Of a stretch of 64,000 nt of DNA, positions 1 through 7,470 are shown one piece after another. Position numbers and translations under genes: made by a program. The stretch lies in NCBI GenBank assembly GCA_026418295.1, contig JAOABP010000006.1, positions 65,024 to 129,023 on the forward strand, written 5' to 3'. How positions within the stretch are numbered: the first letter of the stretch is position 1; every line of letters starts with the position of its first letter. Under the pieces are notes generated by a model, which made no database searches, was not told the DNA's origin, and saw nothing but the letters and a program-made list of their open reading frames with translations. The DNA is from Caldifarciminota bacterium. GTDB taxonomy: Bacteria > Hydrothermota > Tepidihabitantia > Tepidihabitantales > Tepidihabitantaceae.

Positions 1-119
1 GTGAACATCGTGATCTGGAGACCGGCGGCCTGGAGACGCCGGACCGTCTCCACAAGCCAGGGTGTTATGATATCCTGTTCCGAGCGCGGGTAGGCGGTGG
101 CGATGTATAGTATCTTCAT
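1..119 (-). CDS. Glycosyltransferase (GT4-like), N-terminal fragment cut by window edge
   Basis: Only the first 39 codons lie in the window. The reverse strand reads MKILYIATAYPRSEQD then an IITPWL stretch and a helix ending at LQAAGLQITMF. A first beta strand, an A-Y-P-R-S-E turn, a W-L-V-E helix and a second strand are typical of the N-terminal Rossmann half of GT-B glycosyltransferases of family 4. The start ATG at 119 gives the recognisable reading; an ATG at 126 is in another frame. The upstream AGGG gives only a weak ribosome site. The product would transfer a sugar to a glycan or lipid at the cytoplasmic membrane face; the acceptor cannot be told. Confidence 0.7.
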   Translation of the reverse strand, partial: MKILYIATAYPRSEQDIITPWLVETVRRLQAAGLQITMF

Positions 120-164
120 CTGCCATCCCTGCCGCAAGCCGGAGTGCGGGCGCCTGTGAGCCGG

Positions 165-422
165 TTAACGGAGATAGGAGATCGCCTTCATCAGGCGCGA
201 CTTGAGCCGGCTGGCGGTATTCGGGTGAATGATGCGGTTCTTGGCAGAACGGTCAATTACCGACTGAGCGGTGATGAACGCCTTCAGCGCCTCCTCTTTC
301 GTCCGGGCAGAACGAACCGCTTTGATCGCCTTCTTCAGTGCCAGACGGCGGGTGCGGTTGAGCTGCCGGCGCCGCTCGTTTTTCCTTGCCTGTCTCAGAA
401 CCGAAACGCTTCTTTTTGCCAA
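165..422 (-). CDS. rpsT: 30S ribosomal protein bS20
   Basis: 85-residue basic protein, normal length for bS20, a primary 16S rRNA-binding protein of the small subunit. The sequence starts AKRSVSVLRQARKNERRR and holds the family's helices rich in Lys and Arg, with NRIIHPNTASRLKSRLMKAI near the C terminus, where the family carries its conserved H-x-N-x-A-x-R-x-K-S-R-L motif. The start is taken as TTG at 422 because GGAGG lies 4 nt upstream and the protein then begins with the family's normal (M)A-K-x-S. A longer in-frame reading to 482 would run into the tRNA gene. It lies 30 nt downstream of tRNA-Phe on the same strand and is probably cotranscribed with it. Confidence 0.95.
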   Translation of the reverse strand: MAKRSVSVLRQARKNERRRQLNRTRRLALKKAIKAVRSARTKEEALKAFITAQSVIDRSAKNRIIHPNTASRLKSRLMKAISYLR

Positions 423-452
423 ACAGCCTCCATTTGTGTTAAACAAAACTAA

Positions 453-525
453 TGCCGGGACACAGAATCGAACTGTGGACACCAGGATTTTCAGTCCTGT
501 GCTCTACCAACTGAGCTATCCCGGC
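453..525 (-). tRNA. tRNA-Phe (anticodon GAA)
   Basis: A 73-nt cloverleaf can be folded by eye on the reverse strand. The acceptor stem GCCGGGA pairs with TCCCGGC and the discriminator base is A. The D-arm region reads AGCTCAGTTGGTAGAGC, the anticodon stem-loop GGACTGAAAATCC carries GAA, and the T-arm holds GTTCGATTC. The CCA end is not encoded. rpsT follows 30 nt downstream. Confidence 0.95.
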
Positions 526-535
526 ACGCACTCAA

Positions 536-563
536 ATTTTAAGCATCAGAAACCGCTTGTCAA
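536..563 (-). promoter_or_regulatory. Promoter of tRNA-Phe/rpsT
   Basis: Reverse strand TTGACA (563-558), 16-bp spacer, TAAAAT (541-536). The predicted transcription start is about 4 nt before the mature tRNA 5' end. Confidence 0.75.
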
Positions 564-926
564 TTCCGGAGCCGGGGGCAGCAGAAATCAGGACCGGACG
601 GCAGAAGCCGGCAGTTGAGGATGAGGAACACCGGTGCCGGCGCTGGCAACTGCAGGGTCGGATGCGGTCGCCGAATGAGCACGGGGCAGGGACATAAAGG
701 CATATCGGGTATGAGAATCGGCAAAAGGGTGATAAATGTTATCCTGCCCAGCGTAAAGGATACGGTCAGGGGAACTGCCCCCGGGATAAGGGGAAAAGGG
801 GTAAAATTCTGTAACTATTTATAAAACAGTTGTTTAGATTATTGATGATAAAAATGTGTGTAAATTTTACTTTTTTCAGACTCTAATTTATATATTAAGG
901 GCTCCAGGATGGTGCGGTCTTAGCGC
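564..926. other. Intergenic region with no supported gene
   Basis: Region between the tRNA-Phe promoter and the promoter of the VTT-family gene. The first half is GC-rich and contains only a low-complexity Gly/Arg-rich reading frame (615-824) with no ribosome site or family resemblance. The second half, about 820-900, is strongly AT-rich with runs of T and A, and may act as an upstream promoter element or spacer. No RNA gene, repeat or terminator was recognised. Confidence 0.5.
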
Positions 927-954
927 TTGACTCCGGGCGGTAATAGACTATTTT
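927..954 (+). promoter_or_regulatory. Leaderless promoter of VTT-family gene
   Basis: TTGACT (927-932), 16 bp, TATTTT (949-954). The predicted start of transcription, 7 nt past the -10, coincides with the A of the ATG at 961. Confidence 0.7.
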
Positions 955-960
955 AAGCGG

Positions 961-1653
961 ATGAACGCTCGACAGCACAGAGCGGTCTTTCTGCTTTTAA
1001 GCGGGCTGGTGCTGGTGATTGCGATTCTGGTGCTGGTGTTGAGGCGCTGGGGTTATATTTTCAGCAGTCCGGAAGCGCTGCGCCGGCTGGTTCACTCCTG
1101 GGGGGTCTGGGCACCGCTGGGCACGATTCTGCTCCAGCTGGTGCAGATTGTGCTGGCACCGCTGCCGGGAAACCTGCTGGCGTTTGCTGCCGGTTATGCC
1201 CTTGGTTTCTGGCCCACGATTGTCTGGCTCATGATCGGAGTGCTGGGCGGTGCGACTCTCGCCTTTCTGCTCAGCCGGGCGCTGGGCAGAAGGCTGCTCA
1301 GGATTTTTGTGCCCGGACCGGCACTGGAACGGTTTGACCGCCAGGTGATTGAATGGGGCACATTTTACCTGTTTCTCCTCCTGCTGGTGCCGAATCCGAT
1401 CGGCGACTGGGTTTACTATCTTGCCGGGCTGACCCGTATTCCCCTGCCCTTTTTCCTTCTGCTGGTTCTGCTTGCCCGGTTGCCGAGTAATGTCATTGAG
1501 TGCGGGATCGGAGCCAGTGCAATCCGGTTCGGACTGAGGGAGTGGCTGATCTTTGGTCTGGTGGTTGTTCTGCTTACCGCCGGCTACCTGCTCAATCAGC
1601 ACCGGATTGAAAGTCTGCTTCTGCGGCTTGCCCGGTTCCGGGATGGTAATTGA
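961..1653 (+). CDS. VTT/TVP38-family (DedA-like) membrane protein
   Basis: 230-residue inner membrane protein with about five or six hydrophobic segments. The core shows the family signs: a re-entrant APLPGNLLAFAAGYALGF segment (about residues 72-89), then a G-x-x-x-G helix (VLGGATLAFLLSRALGRR, about 95-112), and a later P-N-P-I-G-D-W segment. Members are thought to act as lipid scramblases or phospholipid-recycling transporters, with the exact substrate unknown here. It is a single gene followed by its own promoter for accC overlapping its 3' end. The start is fixed by the promoter, which predicts transcription starting at the ATG itself. Confidence 0.85.
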   Translation: MNARQHRAVFLLLSGLVLVIAILVLVLRRWGYIFSSPEALRRLVHSWGVWAPLGTILLQLVQIVLAPLPGNLLAFAAGYALGFWPTIVWLMIGVLGGATLAFLLSRALGRRLLRIFVPGPALERFDRQVIEWGTFYLFLLLLVPNPIGDWVYYLAGLTRIPLPFFLLLVLLARLPSNVIECGIGASAIRFGLREWLIFGLVVVLLTAGYLLNQHRIESLLLRLARFRDGN

Positions 1654-1677
1654 CAGTGCTGTCAAAGCCGATATCCT
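1650..1677 (+). promoter_or_regulatory. Leaderless promoter of accC
   Basis: TTGACA (1650-1655) overlaps the stop of the preceding gene, then a 16-bp spacer and TATCCT (1672-1677). The predicted transcription start at 1684 leaves a 3-nt leader before the ATG at 1687. Confidence 0.65.
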
Positions 1678-1686
1678 GAATGAACA

Positions 1687-3024
1687 ATGCTGAAAAAGGT
1701 GCTGGTTGCCAACCGGGGTGAGATTGCCCTGCGGATCATCCGGGCGTGCCGGGATCTGGGGGTCAGGTCGGTTATCGCCTATTCGGAGGCGGACCGGGAT
1801 TCGCTGCCGGTGAAACTGGCAGATGAGCGGGTATGTATCGGTCCGGCGTCTTCCCAGCTTTCCTATCTCAATGTCTCGCGGGTAATCGCGGCAGCACTGG
1901 TGAAAGGGTGTGATGCGGTTCATCCGGGCTACGGGTTTCTCTCCGAGAATGCCGATTTTGCCGAGGCGGTAACTGAATCGGGGTTGATCTTCATCGGTCC
2001 GAAGCCGGAGACGATCCGGCTCTTGGGCGACAAGGTGACAGCCCGGGCGCGGATGCAGGCTGCCGGTGTGCCGGTGGTACCCGGGTCGGAGGGGGCAATT
2101 GACAATGTCAGGGATGCGGCAAAAATCGCCCGGGAGATCGGTTATCCGGTGATCCTGAAGGCGGCGGCTGGTGGCGGCGGCAAGGGGATGCGGGTGATCC
2201 GGGAGGAGGCGGAGCTGGAGGCCGGCTGGAACCTGTGTCAGGCTGAGGCGCACCGCTCGTTTGATGACAGCCGGCTCTATCTGGAAAAGTATCTTGCCGA
2301 TTCCCGGCACATCGAGGTCCAGATTCTGGCGGATTCCAAAGGCAGCTGCATCAGCCTGGGGGAACGGGACTGTTCAGCCCAGCGCCGGCATCAGAAGCTG
2401 CTGGAGGAGAGTCCGGCACCGGGGATAACCGCTGAGCTCCGTGCCCGGCTTTCGGATTGGGCAAAGGCGGCCGCCCGGGCAGCGGGTTATCTGAATGCCG
2501 GGACGGTGGAGTTCATCTGCGACCGGGAGGGCAACTGCTACTTCATGGAGATGAACGCAAGGCTGCAGGTTGAGCATCCGGTTACCGAACTGGTTACTGG
2601 GGTGGACATCGTCGGTGAGCAGCTGAAAATTGCTGGCGGTGACCGGCTGACGATCAGGGAAAATCCGGACTGGCCCCGGGGTCATGCCCTCGAATGCCGG
2701 ATCTATGCGGAGGACCCGGAAAATGATTTTCAGCCTTCACCGGGCGTGATTACTGATCTCTTCCTGCCTGCCGGTCAGGGGGTCAGGATTGACACCTACA
2801 TCTATCCCGGTTACCGGGTTCCGCCCAATTATGACCCGCTGATTGCCAAGCTGCTCACCTGGGGCAGAGACCGGGAGGAGGCAATTCGCCGGATGGAGCG
2901 GGCGCTGTATGAGACGACCATCGCCGGTATTGCGACCACGATTGACTTTCACCGCCGGCTGTTGTCCAGTCCCCGCTTCCGCCGTGCCGATCTGACCACT
3001 ACCCTGCTCGATGAGGTCTGGTAG
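1687..3024 (+). CDS. accC: Biotin carboxylase (acyl-/acetyl-CoA carboxylase subunit)
   Basis: 445 residues, usual size for AccC. It uses ATP and bicarbonate to carboxylate the biotin carried on a separate carrier protein. The biotin carboxylase N-domain opens KVLVANRGEIALRIIRACRD, and HPGYGFLSENADFAE follows. The ATP-grasp domain has the glycine-rich loop AAAGGGGKGMR near residue 160 and the catalytic region EMNARLQVEHPVTE near 290. The C-domain has ECRIYAEDPENDFQPSPG. No biotin carrier or carboxyltransferase gene is next to it, so it may serve acetyl-CoA carboxylase or another acyl-CoA carboxylase whose other subunits lie elsewhere. Monocistronic, with its own promoter. Confidence 0.95.
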   Translation: MLKKVLVANRGEIALRIIRACRDLGVRSVIAYSEADRDSLPVKLADERVCIGPASSQLSYLNVSRVIAAALVKGCDAVHPGYGFLSENADFAEAVTESGLIFIGPKPETIRLLGDKVTARARMQAAGVPVVPGSEGAIDNVRDAAKIAREIGYPVILKAAAGGGGKGMRVIREEAELEAGWNLCQAEAHRSFDDSRLYLEKYLADSRHIEVQILADSKGSCISLGERDCSAQRRHQKLLEESPAPGITAELRARLSDWAKAAARAAGYLNAGTVEFICDREGNCYFMEMNARLQVEHPVTELVTGVDIVGEQLKIAGGDRLTIRENPDWPRGHALECRIYAEDPENDFQPSPGVITDLFLPAGQGVRIDTYIYPGYRVPPNYDPLIAKLLTWGRDREEAIRRMERALYETTIAGIATTIDFHRRLLSSPRFRRADLTTTLLDEVW

Positions 3025-3067
3025 CGGGCGGGTTCGGGAACGGATTGACGGCACGCGGCTTTGGTTC

Positions 3068-3095
3068 TTGACCACCGGGATGCGATTTCTATAAT
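3068..3095 (+). promoter_or_regulatory. Leaderless promoter of the valS operon
   Basis: TTGACC (3068-3073), 16 bp, perfect TATAAT (3090-3095). The predicted transcription start at 3102 is 1 nt before the ATG of valS. Confidence 0.85.
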
Positions 3096-3102
3096 TTGAG
3101 CA

Positions 3103-5730
3103 ATGATTGAAAATTACCATTCCGATTTTCCTGCCCGTTATGACCCGAAGCCGGTTGAAGAGAAGTGGTACCGGTTCTGGGAGGAGAAGGGTTATCATAT
3201 TGCCAATCCGGAATCGCCCAAGCCGAAGTTTTCAATTGTAATCCCGCCGCCCAATGTCACCGGTTCACTCCACATGGGCCATGCGCTGGACAACACCCTG
3301 CCCGATATCATCATCCGGCGCAAGAAGATGCAGGGTTATGAGACGCTCTGGCTCCCCGGCACCGACCATGCGGGTATCGGCACGCAGGTGAAGGTGGAGC
3401 AGATGCTTGCCAAGGAGGGCAAGACCCGTTTTGACCTCGGCCGGGAGGGGTTTCTCAGACGGGCATGGGAGTGGAAGGAGAAATACGGGAATCAGATTGT
3501 GGGTCAGCTGCGCCGGCTCGGCTGTCTGCTGGACTGGAGCCGGTTCCGGTTCACGCTCGATGAGGTGTGTGCCCGGGCGGTGCGGGAGGCGTTTGTCCGG
3601 TATTACGAAGCCGGACTGATCTACCGCGGACTGCGGATTGTCAACTGGTGTCCGCGCTGCCGGACCGCACTTTCCGATCTGGAGGTGAAGGACCAGCCGG
3701 AGCGGTCCCATCTCTGGTATATCCGTTATCCGTTCGCCGATGAGCCCGAACAATATCTGGTGGTGGCGACCACCAGGCCCGAGACGATGCTTGGCGACAC
3801 CGCGGTGGCGGTCAATCCCGATGACGAGCGTTATCAGGGGCTGGTGGGCAGGATGCTGGAGTTGCCCCTGACCGGCAGAAGGATTCCGGTGATTGCCGAT
3901 GCAGTGGTGGAGATGGATTTCGGGACCGGAGCGGTGAAGGTGACACCGGCACATGACCCGGCCGACTTTGAGATCGGCGAACGGCACGGGCTGGAGCGGA
4001 TCAGGGTAATCGGTGAGGACGGAAGAATGACCGGTGCGGTGCCGGAGAAGTACCGGGGTCTGACCGTTGCCGAGTGCCGGCAGGCGGTGGTTGAGGATCT
4101 GAAGGCGCAGGGGCTGCTGGAGAAGATAGATGATTATGAACATGCGGTCGGGACCTGTGACCGGTGCGGGACGGTGATTGAACCGCTGGCAAGCGAGCAG
4201 TGGTTTGTGCGCATGAAGCCGCTGGCGGAGCCGGCGATCAAGGTGGTGGAGCAGGGCAAGGTGCGGTTCTTTCCCGAGCGCTGGAACAAGGTCTATCTGG
4301 AATGGATGCGGCAGGTCCGGGACTGGTGTATCTCGCGCCAGCTCTGGTGGGGGCACCGGATTCCGGTCTGGTACTGTGAATGCGGAGAGATTATCGTCAG
4401 CCGGCAGGACCCGGACCGCTGTCCGAAGTGCGGTTCAAACAGTCTGCGCCAGGATGAGGATGTGCTGGACACCTGGTTCTCCTCCGCCCTCTGGCCCTTT
4501 GCCACCATGGGCTGGCCTGAGGAGACGATCGACTACCGGACATTTTTCCCGACCAACTTCCTGACTACTGATCCGGACATCATCTTCCGCTGGGAGGCGC
4601 GGATGATTTTCTCCAGCATCTTCTTCACCGGCAGGATTCCGTTCCGGGATGTTTACATCCATTCCACTGTGCTCGACAAGACCGGTGCCCGGATGAGCCG
4701 GTCCAAGGGAATCGGCGTTGACCCGCTGGAGATTATCGAGCACTATGGGACCGATGCCTGCCGGTTTACAATCGCCTATCTGGAAAGCCAGTCGCAGAGC
4801 TACCGGCTCTGGAATGAGCGGTTTGAGCTGGGAAGGAATTTCTGCAACAAGCTCTGGAACGCCTGCCGGCTGGTGGCACCGCACATTTCCGGAGTTGGCG
4901 GTGAATTCCCGGCAACCGGTTTGACGCCGATGGACAACTGGATTGTTAGCCGTTTCAATCAGGCGCTGGAGCGGGTGAATCGTGGTATTGACGGCTACAA
5001 TTTTGCTGCGGCGGCACAGGCGGTCTATGAGTTCTTCTGGCATGACCTGTGTGACTGGTATCTGGAATTTGCCAAACCGCGGTTGAGGACCGGTGAACCG
5101 GGGGTGAAGACGGTGCTTTACCACCTGTTCCGTTGCACCCTGCAGCTGCTGCATCCGTTCATGCCGTTTATCACTGAGGAGCTCTGGCACCGGCTCGGAC
5201 TGGGCACCGGTTCGATTCTGGATTCGCGCTGGCCTGAATCACTGCCCTGCGATGCGACGGCGGTGGATCTGGTTGTGCGTTTGCAGGAGCTGGTGACCGG
5301 CATCCGTCAGGTCCGGGCAGAAATGCGGGTGCCGGCAAAGAGCCAGGTGGAATGTGTGGTCAATACCGGTGATGAGGAGTTTCGGCGATTTCTGACTGAA
5401 AATGAGGGGCTGGTTGCTGAGCTGGCAAAGGTTTCCCGGCTCAGCTTCAGCCCGGTCCGGCCGCCCGCTTCGTCGGTGGTGGTGCTCAGGGAGGGGGAGG
5501 CATTCATTCCGCTGGCAGGAATTGTTGATGTTCAGAAGGAGCTGGCACGGCTGAAGAAGGAGGCAATGGAACTGGAGCGGCTGATTGCGGAGATTGACCG
5601 GCGTCTGAACAGCCCTGACTTTCTTGAACGGGCAAAGCTGGAGGTGATTGAGCGGGAGCAGGGGCGACGGCAGGAGTTTCAATCCCGCCGGGAACGGATT
5701 CTGCGCCAGCTGGAGGCATATCAGGAATGA
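3103..5730 (+). CDS. valS: Valyl-tRNA synthetase
   Basis: 875 residues, normal for ValRS, a class Ia synthetase that charges tRNA-Val and edits mischarged Thr. The HIGH motif is HMGH (57-60) after PPPNVTGSL. The editing domain contains TTRPETMLGDTAVAVNP, and the zinc-like knuckles CPRC, CDRC and CPKC are present. The KMSKS loop reads RMSRSKG (530-536), so both the first Lys and the usually catalytic second Lys are Arg. The anticodon-binding domain and a C-terminal coiled coil (VDVQKELARLKKEAMELERL) complete the protein. It is the first gene of an operon; the next gene overlaps it by ATGA. Confidence 0.97.
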   Translation: MIENYHSDFPARYDPKPVEEKWYRFWEEKGYHIANPESPKPKFSIVIPPPNVTGSLHMGHALDNTLPDIIIRRKKMQGYETLWLPGTDHAGIGTQVKVEQMLAKEGKTRFDLGREGFLRRAWEWKEKYGNQIVGQLRRLGCLLDWSRFRFTLDEVCARAVREAFVRYYEAGLIYRGLRIVNWCPRCRTALSDLEVKDQPERSHLWYIRYPFADEPEQYLVVATTRPETMLGDTAVAVNPDDERYQGLVGRMLELPLTGRRIPVIADAVVEMDFGTGAVKVTPAHDPADFEIGERHGLERIRVIGEDGRMTGAVPEKYRGLTVAECRQAVVEDLKAQGLLEKIDDYEHAVGTCDRCGTVIEPLASEQWFVRMKPLAEPAIKVVEQGKVRFFPERWNKVYLEWMRQVRDWCISRQLWWGHRIPVWYCECGEIIVSRQDPDRCPKCGSNSLRQDEDVLDTWFSSALWPFATMGWPEETIDYRTFFPTNFLTTDPDIIFRWEARMIFSSIFFTGRIPFRDVYIHSTVLDKTGARMSRSKGIGVDPLEIIEHYGTDACRFTIAYLESQSQSYRLWNERFELGRNFCNKLWNACRLVAPHISGVGGEFPATGLTPMDNWIVSRFNQALERVNRGIDGYNFAAAAQAVYEFFWHDLCDWYLEFAKPRLRTGEPGVKTVLYHLFRCTLQLLHPFMPFITEELWHRLGLGTGSILDSRWPESLPCDATAVDLVVRLQELVTGIRQVRAEMRVPAKSQVECVVNTGDEEFRRFLTENEGLVAELAKVSRLSFSPVRPPASSVVVLREGEAFIPLAGIVDVQKELARLKKEAMELERLIAEIDRRLNSPDFLERAKLEVIEREQGRRQEFQSRRERILRQLEAYQE

Positions 5731-6269
5731 AGGGGTTTATCAGCAGTTTGGGCTGGATACTGTTTCTACTGGCAGTCGGTGGGGGGCTGGTGTTTTATAA
5801 TTTTGTCTATCTTCCGCTTGCCTCCCGGGCGTTCAGACTGGAAAGAGAAATCGGAATGTGGACCGCACGGGTGGATGAGCTGACGGACAGTCTGAAACTG
5901 TTTAAGAGTCAGGATACGCTCTTCAGTGTGAGTTACCGGTTTGATGAGCTGTTTGTGGCACCGGAGAGTCTGCGGCTTTCGACCGCCGGTGATAACATCC
6001 TGCGCACAATTGTGCCCCAGCTTGGTTCGGGTCCGGTGGTGGAGGTGATTGCGAGCTGCGACCGTCAGTTACCGAAAGGGGCATGGCAGAATCCGTGGGA
6101 GTATTCAGCCCTGGCAGGTGCTGCAGTCGCCCGCCGGCTTATCAGTCTGGGGGTCGCCGCAGAGAAGGTTCGCATTGTGTCGCTGGGCGATACCCGGACG
6201 CCCCAGCGGCGCGAAGCCGAGGCTGCGCTGCTGAACCGCCGGATTCAGATTGCGGTCCGCCCCAGATAA
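5727..6269 (+). CDS. OmpA/MotB-like C-terminal domain protein with N-terminal anchor
   Basis: 180 residues. A single hydrophobic helix (about 8-32) anchors the protein; a short coiled region with LEREIGMWTARVDELTDSL follows. The C-terminal half resembles the peptidoglycan-binding OmpA/MotB fold: WEYSALAGAAVARRLISLG, then a VRIVSLGDTRTP strand and LNRRIQIAVRPR, matching the usual N-R-R-[VI]-x-I ending. It may be an inner membrane or envelope protein that touches the cell wall. It overlaps valS by 4 nt and the next gene by 1 nt, so the three are translationally coupled. The assignment rests on the C-terminal pattern only. Confidence 0.65.
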   Translation: MKGFISSLGWILFLLAVGGGLVFYNFVYLPLASRAFRLEREIGMWTARVDELTDSLKLFKSQDTLFSVSYRFDELFVAPESLRLSTAGDNILRTIVPQLGSGPVVEVIASCDRQLPKGAWQNPWEYSALAGAAVARRLISLGVAAEKVRIVSLGDTRTPQRREAEAALLNRRIQIAVRPR

Positions 6270-6691
6270 TGGGTATTTTTATTCTTTTGGTTGGAGTAAG
6301 TGTGCTTCCGCCCGGTGGCGATTCCACCGTGCGACCTCTGCCAGTGAAATCGCCCGGCAGAGCGGTGCTCTTATCCCTGCTTTTTCCCGGCGGCGGACAG
6401 CTGTATACCGGACGTTACTGGAAGGCGGGAGTGATTGCCGGGGCAGAGCTCGGGCTCGGCTATCTGAGCTATCAGGAGCATCTGCGGGCAGAGCAGGCGC
6501 AGGCAGAGGCAGATACCGCAAAATACCGTTATTACCGGGACCGGCGCACAACCTTTCTCTGGTGGACCGCAGCCGCAGTGGTTTTTTCCATGGCAGACGC
6601 CTATGTCTCGGCGCAGATGTTCGGGTTTGAACAGGAGCTCCGGCTGGATGTGGGACCGGACCGGTTCGGCGTCAGGGTAGCAATCAGATAG
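6269..6691 (+). CDS. DUF5683-like small membrane protein
   Basis: 140 residues. After an N-terminal hydrophobic segment comes GRAVLLSLLFPGGGQLYTGR, the S-x-x-x-P-G-x-G-Q-x-Y-x-x-[RK] signature of DUF5683-type proteins common in the FCB group, followed by a helix, a charged EHLRAEQAQAEADTAKYRYY segment and a second membrane helix with a DAYVSAQ motif. Function unknown. The start ATG overlaps the stop of the preceding gene (TAATG), which rules out the longer in-frame reading from 6083. Same operon as valS. Confidence 0.7.
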   Translation: MGIFILLVGVSVLPPGGDSTVRPLPVKSPGRAVLLSLLFPGGGQLYTGRYWKAGVIAGAELGLGYLSYQEHLRAEQAQAEADTAKYRYYRDRRTTFLWWTAAAVVFSMADAYVSAQMFGFEQELRLDVGPDRFGVRVAIR

Positions 6692-6697
6692 CTTCTG

Positions 6698-7396
6698 ATG
6701 AGCAGATTTTTTGCTGCTGCCGGCAGGTTCAAGATGGAGTGGCTGCTGGCAGCAGCATTCGGAGACGGGGCAAGGCTGATTGAGGACCGGCAGCTCAGCG
6801 GTGAGTGGGGGCTGGGTTACTGTCATGGCAACCGGCTTGAGCTGGTGCGCTCACCCGGAAGGAAAACCGAGCCCGGTCTGCTCAAGGCGCTGCTGGAACT
6901 GAAGACCGATATGGCGGTTATCTATCAGCATGAGCTGTTACCCGAGTCCACTCCGGCAGGGCGTATTCCCCCCTATATCCGCTACGAGCAGGGGCGACAC
7001 TGGATGTTCTGTCATGCCGGCAGAGTTACCCGGGCCGAGGCACTTTTTGGCAGCTGGCAGCGCAGCTCCGGCGGGCTGACCACAGGTGAACTGCTGTTTG
7101 CCTATGTTTTTGACCGGTTCAATCCGGAGCAGCCGCAGGAGTCTCTGAACGGACTGCTTGCTCAGCTTGCCGGCGAACCGGAGCTGTCGTTCTGCCTGAT
7201 GTCGGCAGATGTTCTGGCGTTTGTCTGCCGGACCGATGACCGGGGGGACAATCCGGCGAGACTCTGGCTGGGGAGAGGCGAGCTGATCCGGGTAATCTGT
7301 TCCGGCAGGGTGATTAATCTGCCCGGGATCAGCTGGGAACCGATTCCTTCCGAACAGGTGATTTTTATCCGGCGTCAGCGCTGGGCAGTGGTTTAA
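6698..7396 (+). CDS. Class II glutamine amidotransferase-like protein lacking the catalytic Cys
   Basis: 232 residues. The layout follows YafJ/GATase_4-type class II amidotransferases: an N terminus MSRFFAAAG where the family has M-C-R-L-[FL]-A, a GEWGLGYCHGNRLELVRSP segment like the family's D-G-W-G-x-x-x ... R-S, a later AVIYQHELLPES strand where A-H-x-R-x-A-T would be expected, and HWMFCHAGRV in place of W-x-F-x-H-N-G. The nucleophilic Cys2 is Ser and other active-site positions are altered, so glutaminase activity is unlikely. It may have a structural or ligand-binding role. It starts 6 nt after the DUF5683 gene, at the end of the valS operon. Moderately sure of the fold, not of any function. 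Confidence 0.55.
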   Translation: MSRFFAAAGRFKMEWLLAAAFGDGARLIEDRQLSGEWGLGYCHGNRLELVRSPGRKTEPGLLKALLELKTDMAVIYQHELLPESTPAGRIPPYIRYEQGRHWMFCHAGRVTRAEALFGSWQRSSGGLTTGELLFAYVFDRFNPEQPQESLNGLLAQLAGEPELSFCLMSADVLAFVCRTDDRGDNPARLWLGRGELIRVICSGRVINLPGISWEPIPSEQVIFIRRQRWAVV

Positions 7397-7470
7397 CCGC
7401 TTCCGGAAAAAGATTCACCCTCAGGGAAATCTGAGCGTAACCCGAACCTCTGACTTTCCCCGCGGCTTTT

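Noticed and set aside
615-824. 69-residue open frame in the first intergenic region
   Set aside because: No ribosome site, no leaderless promoter, low-complexity Gly/Arg composition.
997-2310. 437-residue open frame on the minus strand
   Set aside because: It runs antisense to two clear genes (VTT-family and accC), is Pro/Gln/Arg-rich with no family likeness, and is a GC-bias artefact.
6083-6691. Longer N terminus for the DUF5683-like gene
   Set aside because: The first 62 residues overlap the OmpA-like gene in another frame; the ATG at 6269 overlaps its stop and gives a hydrophobic start.
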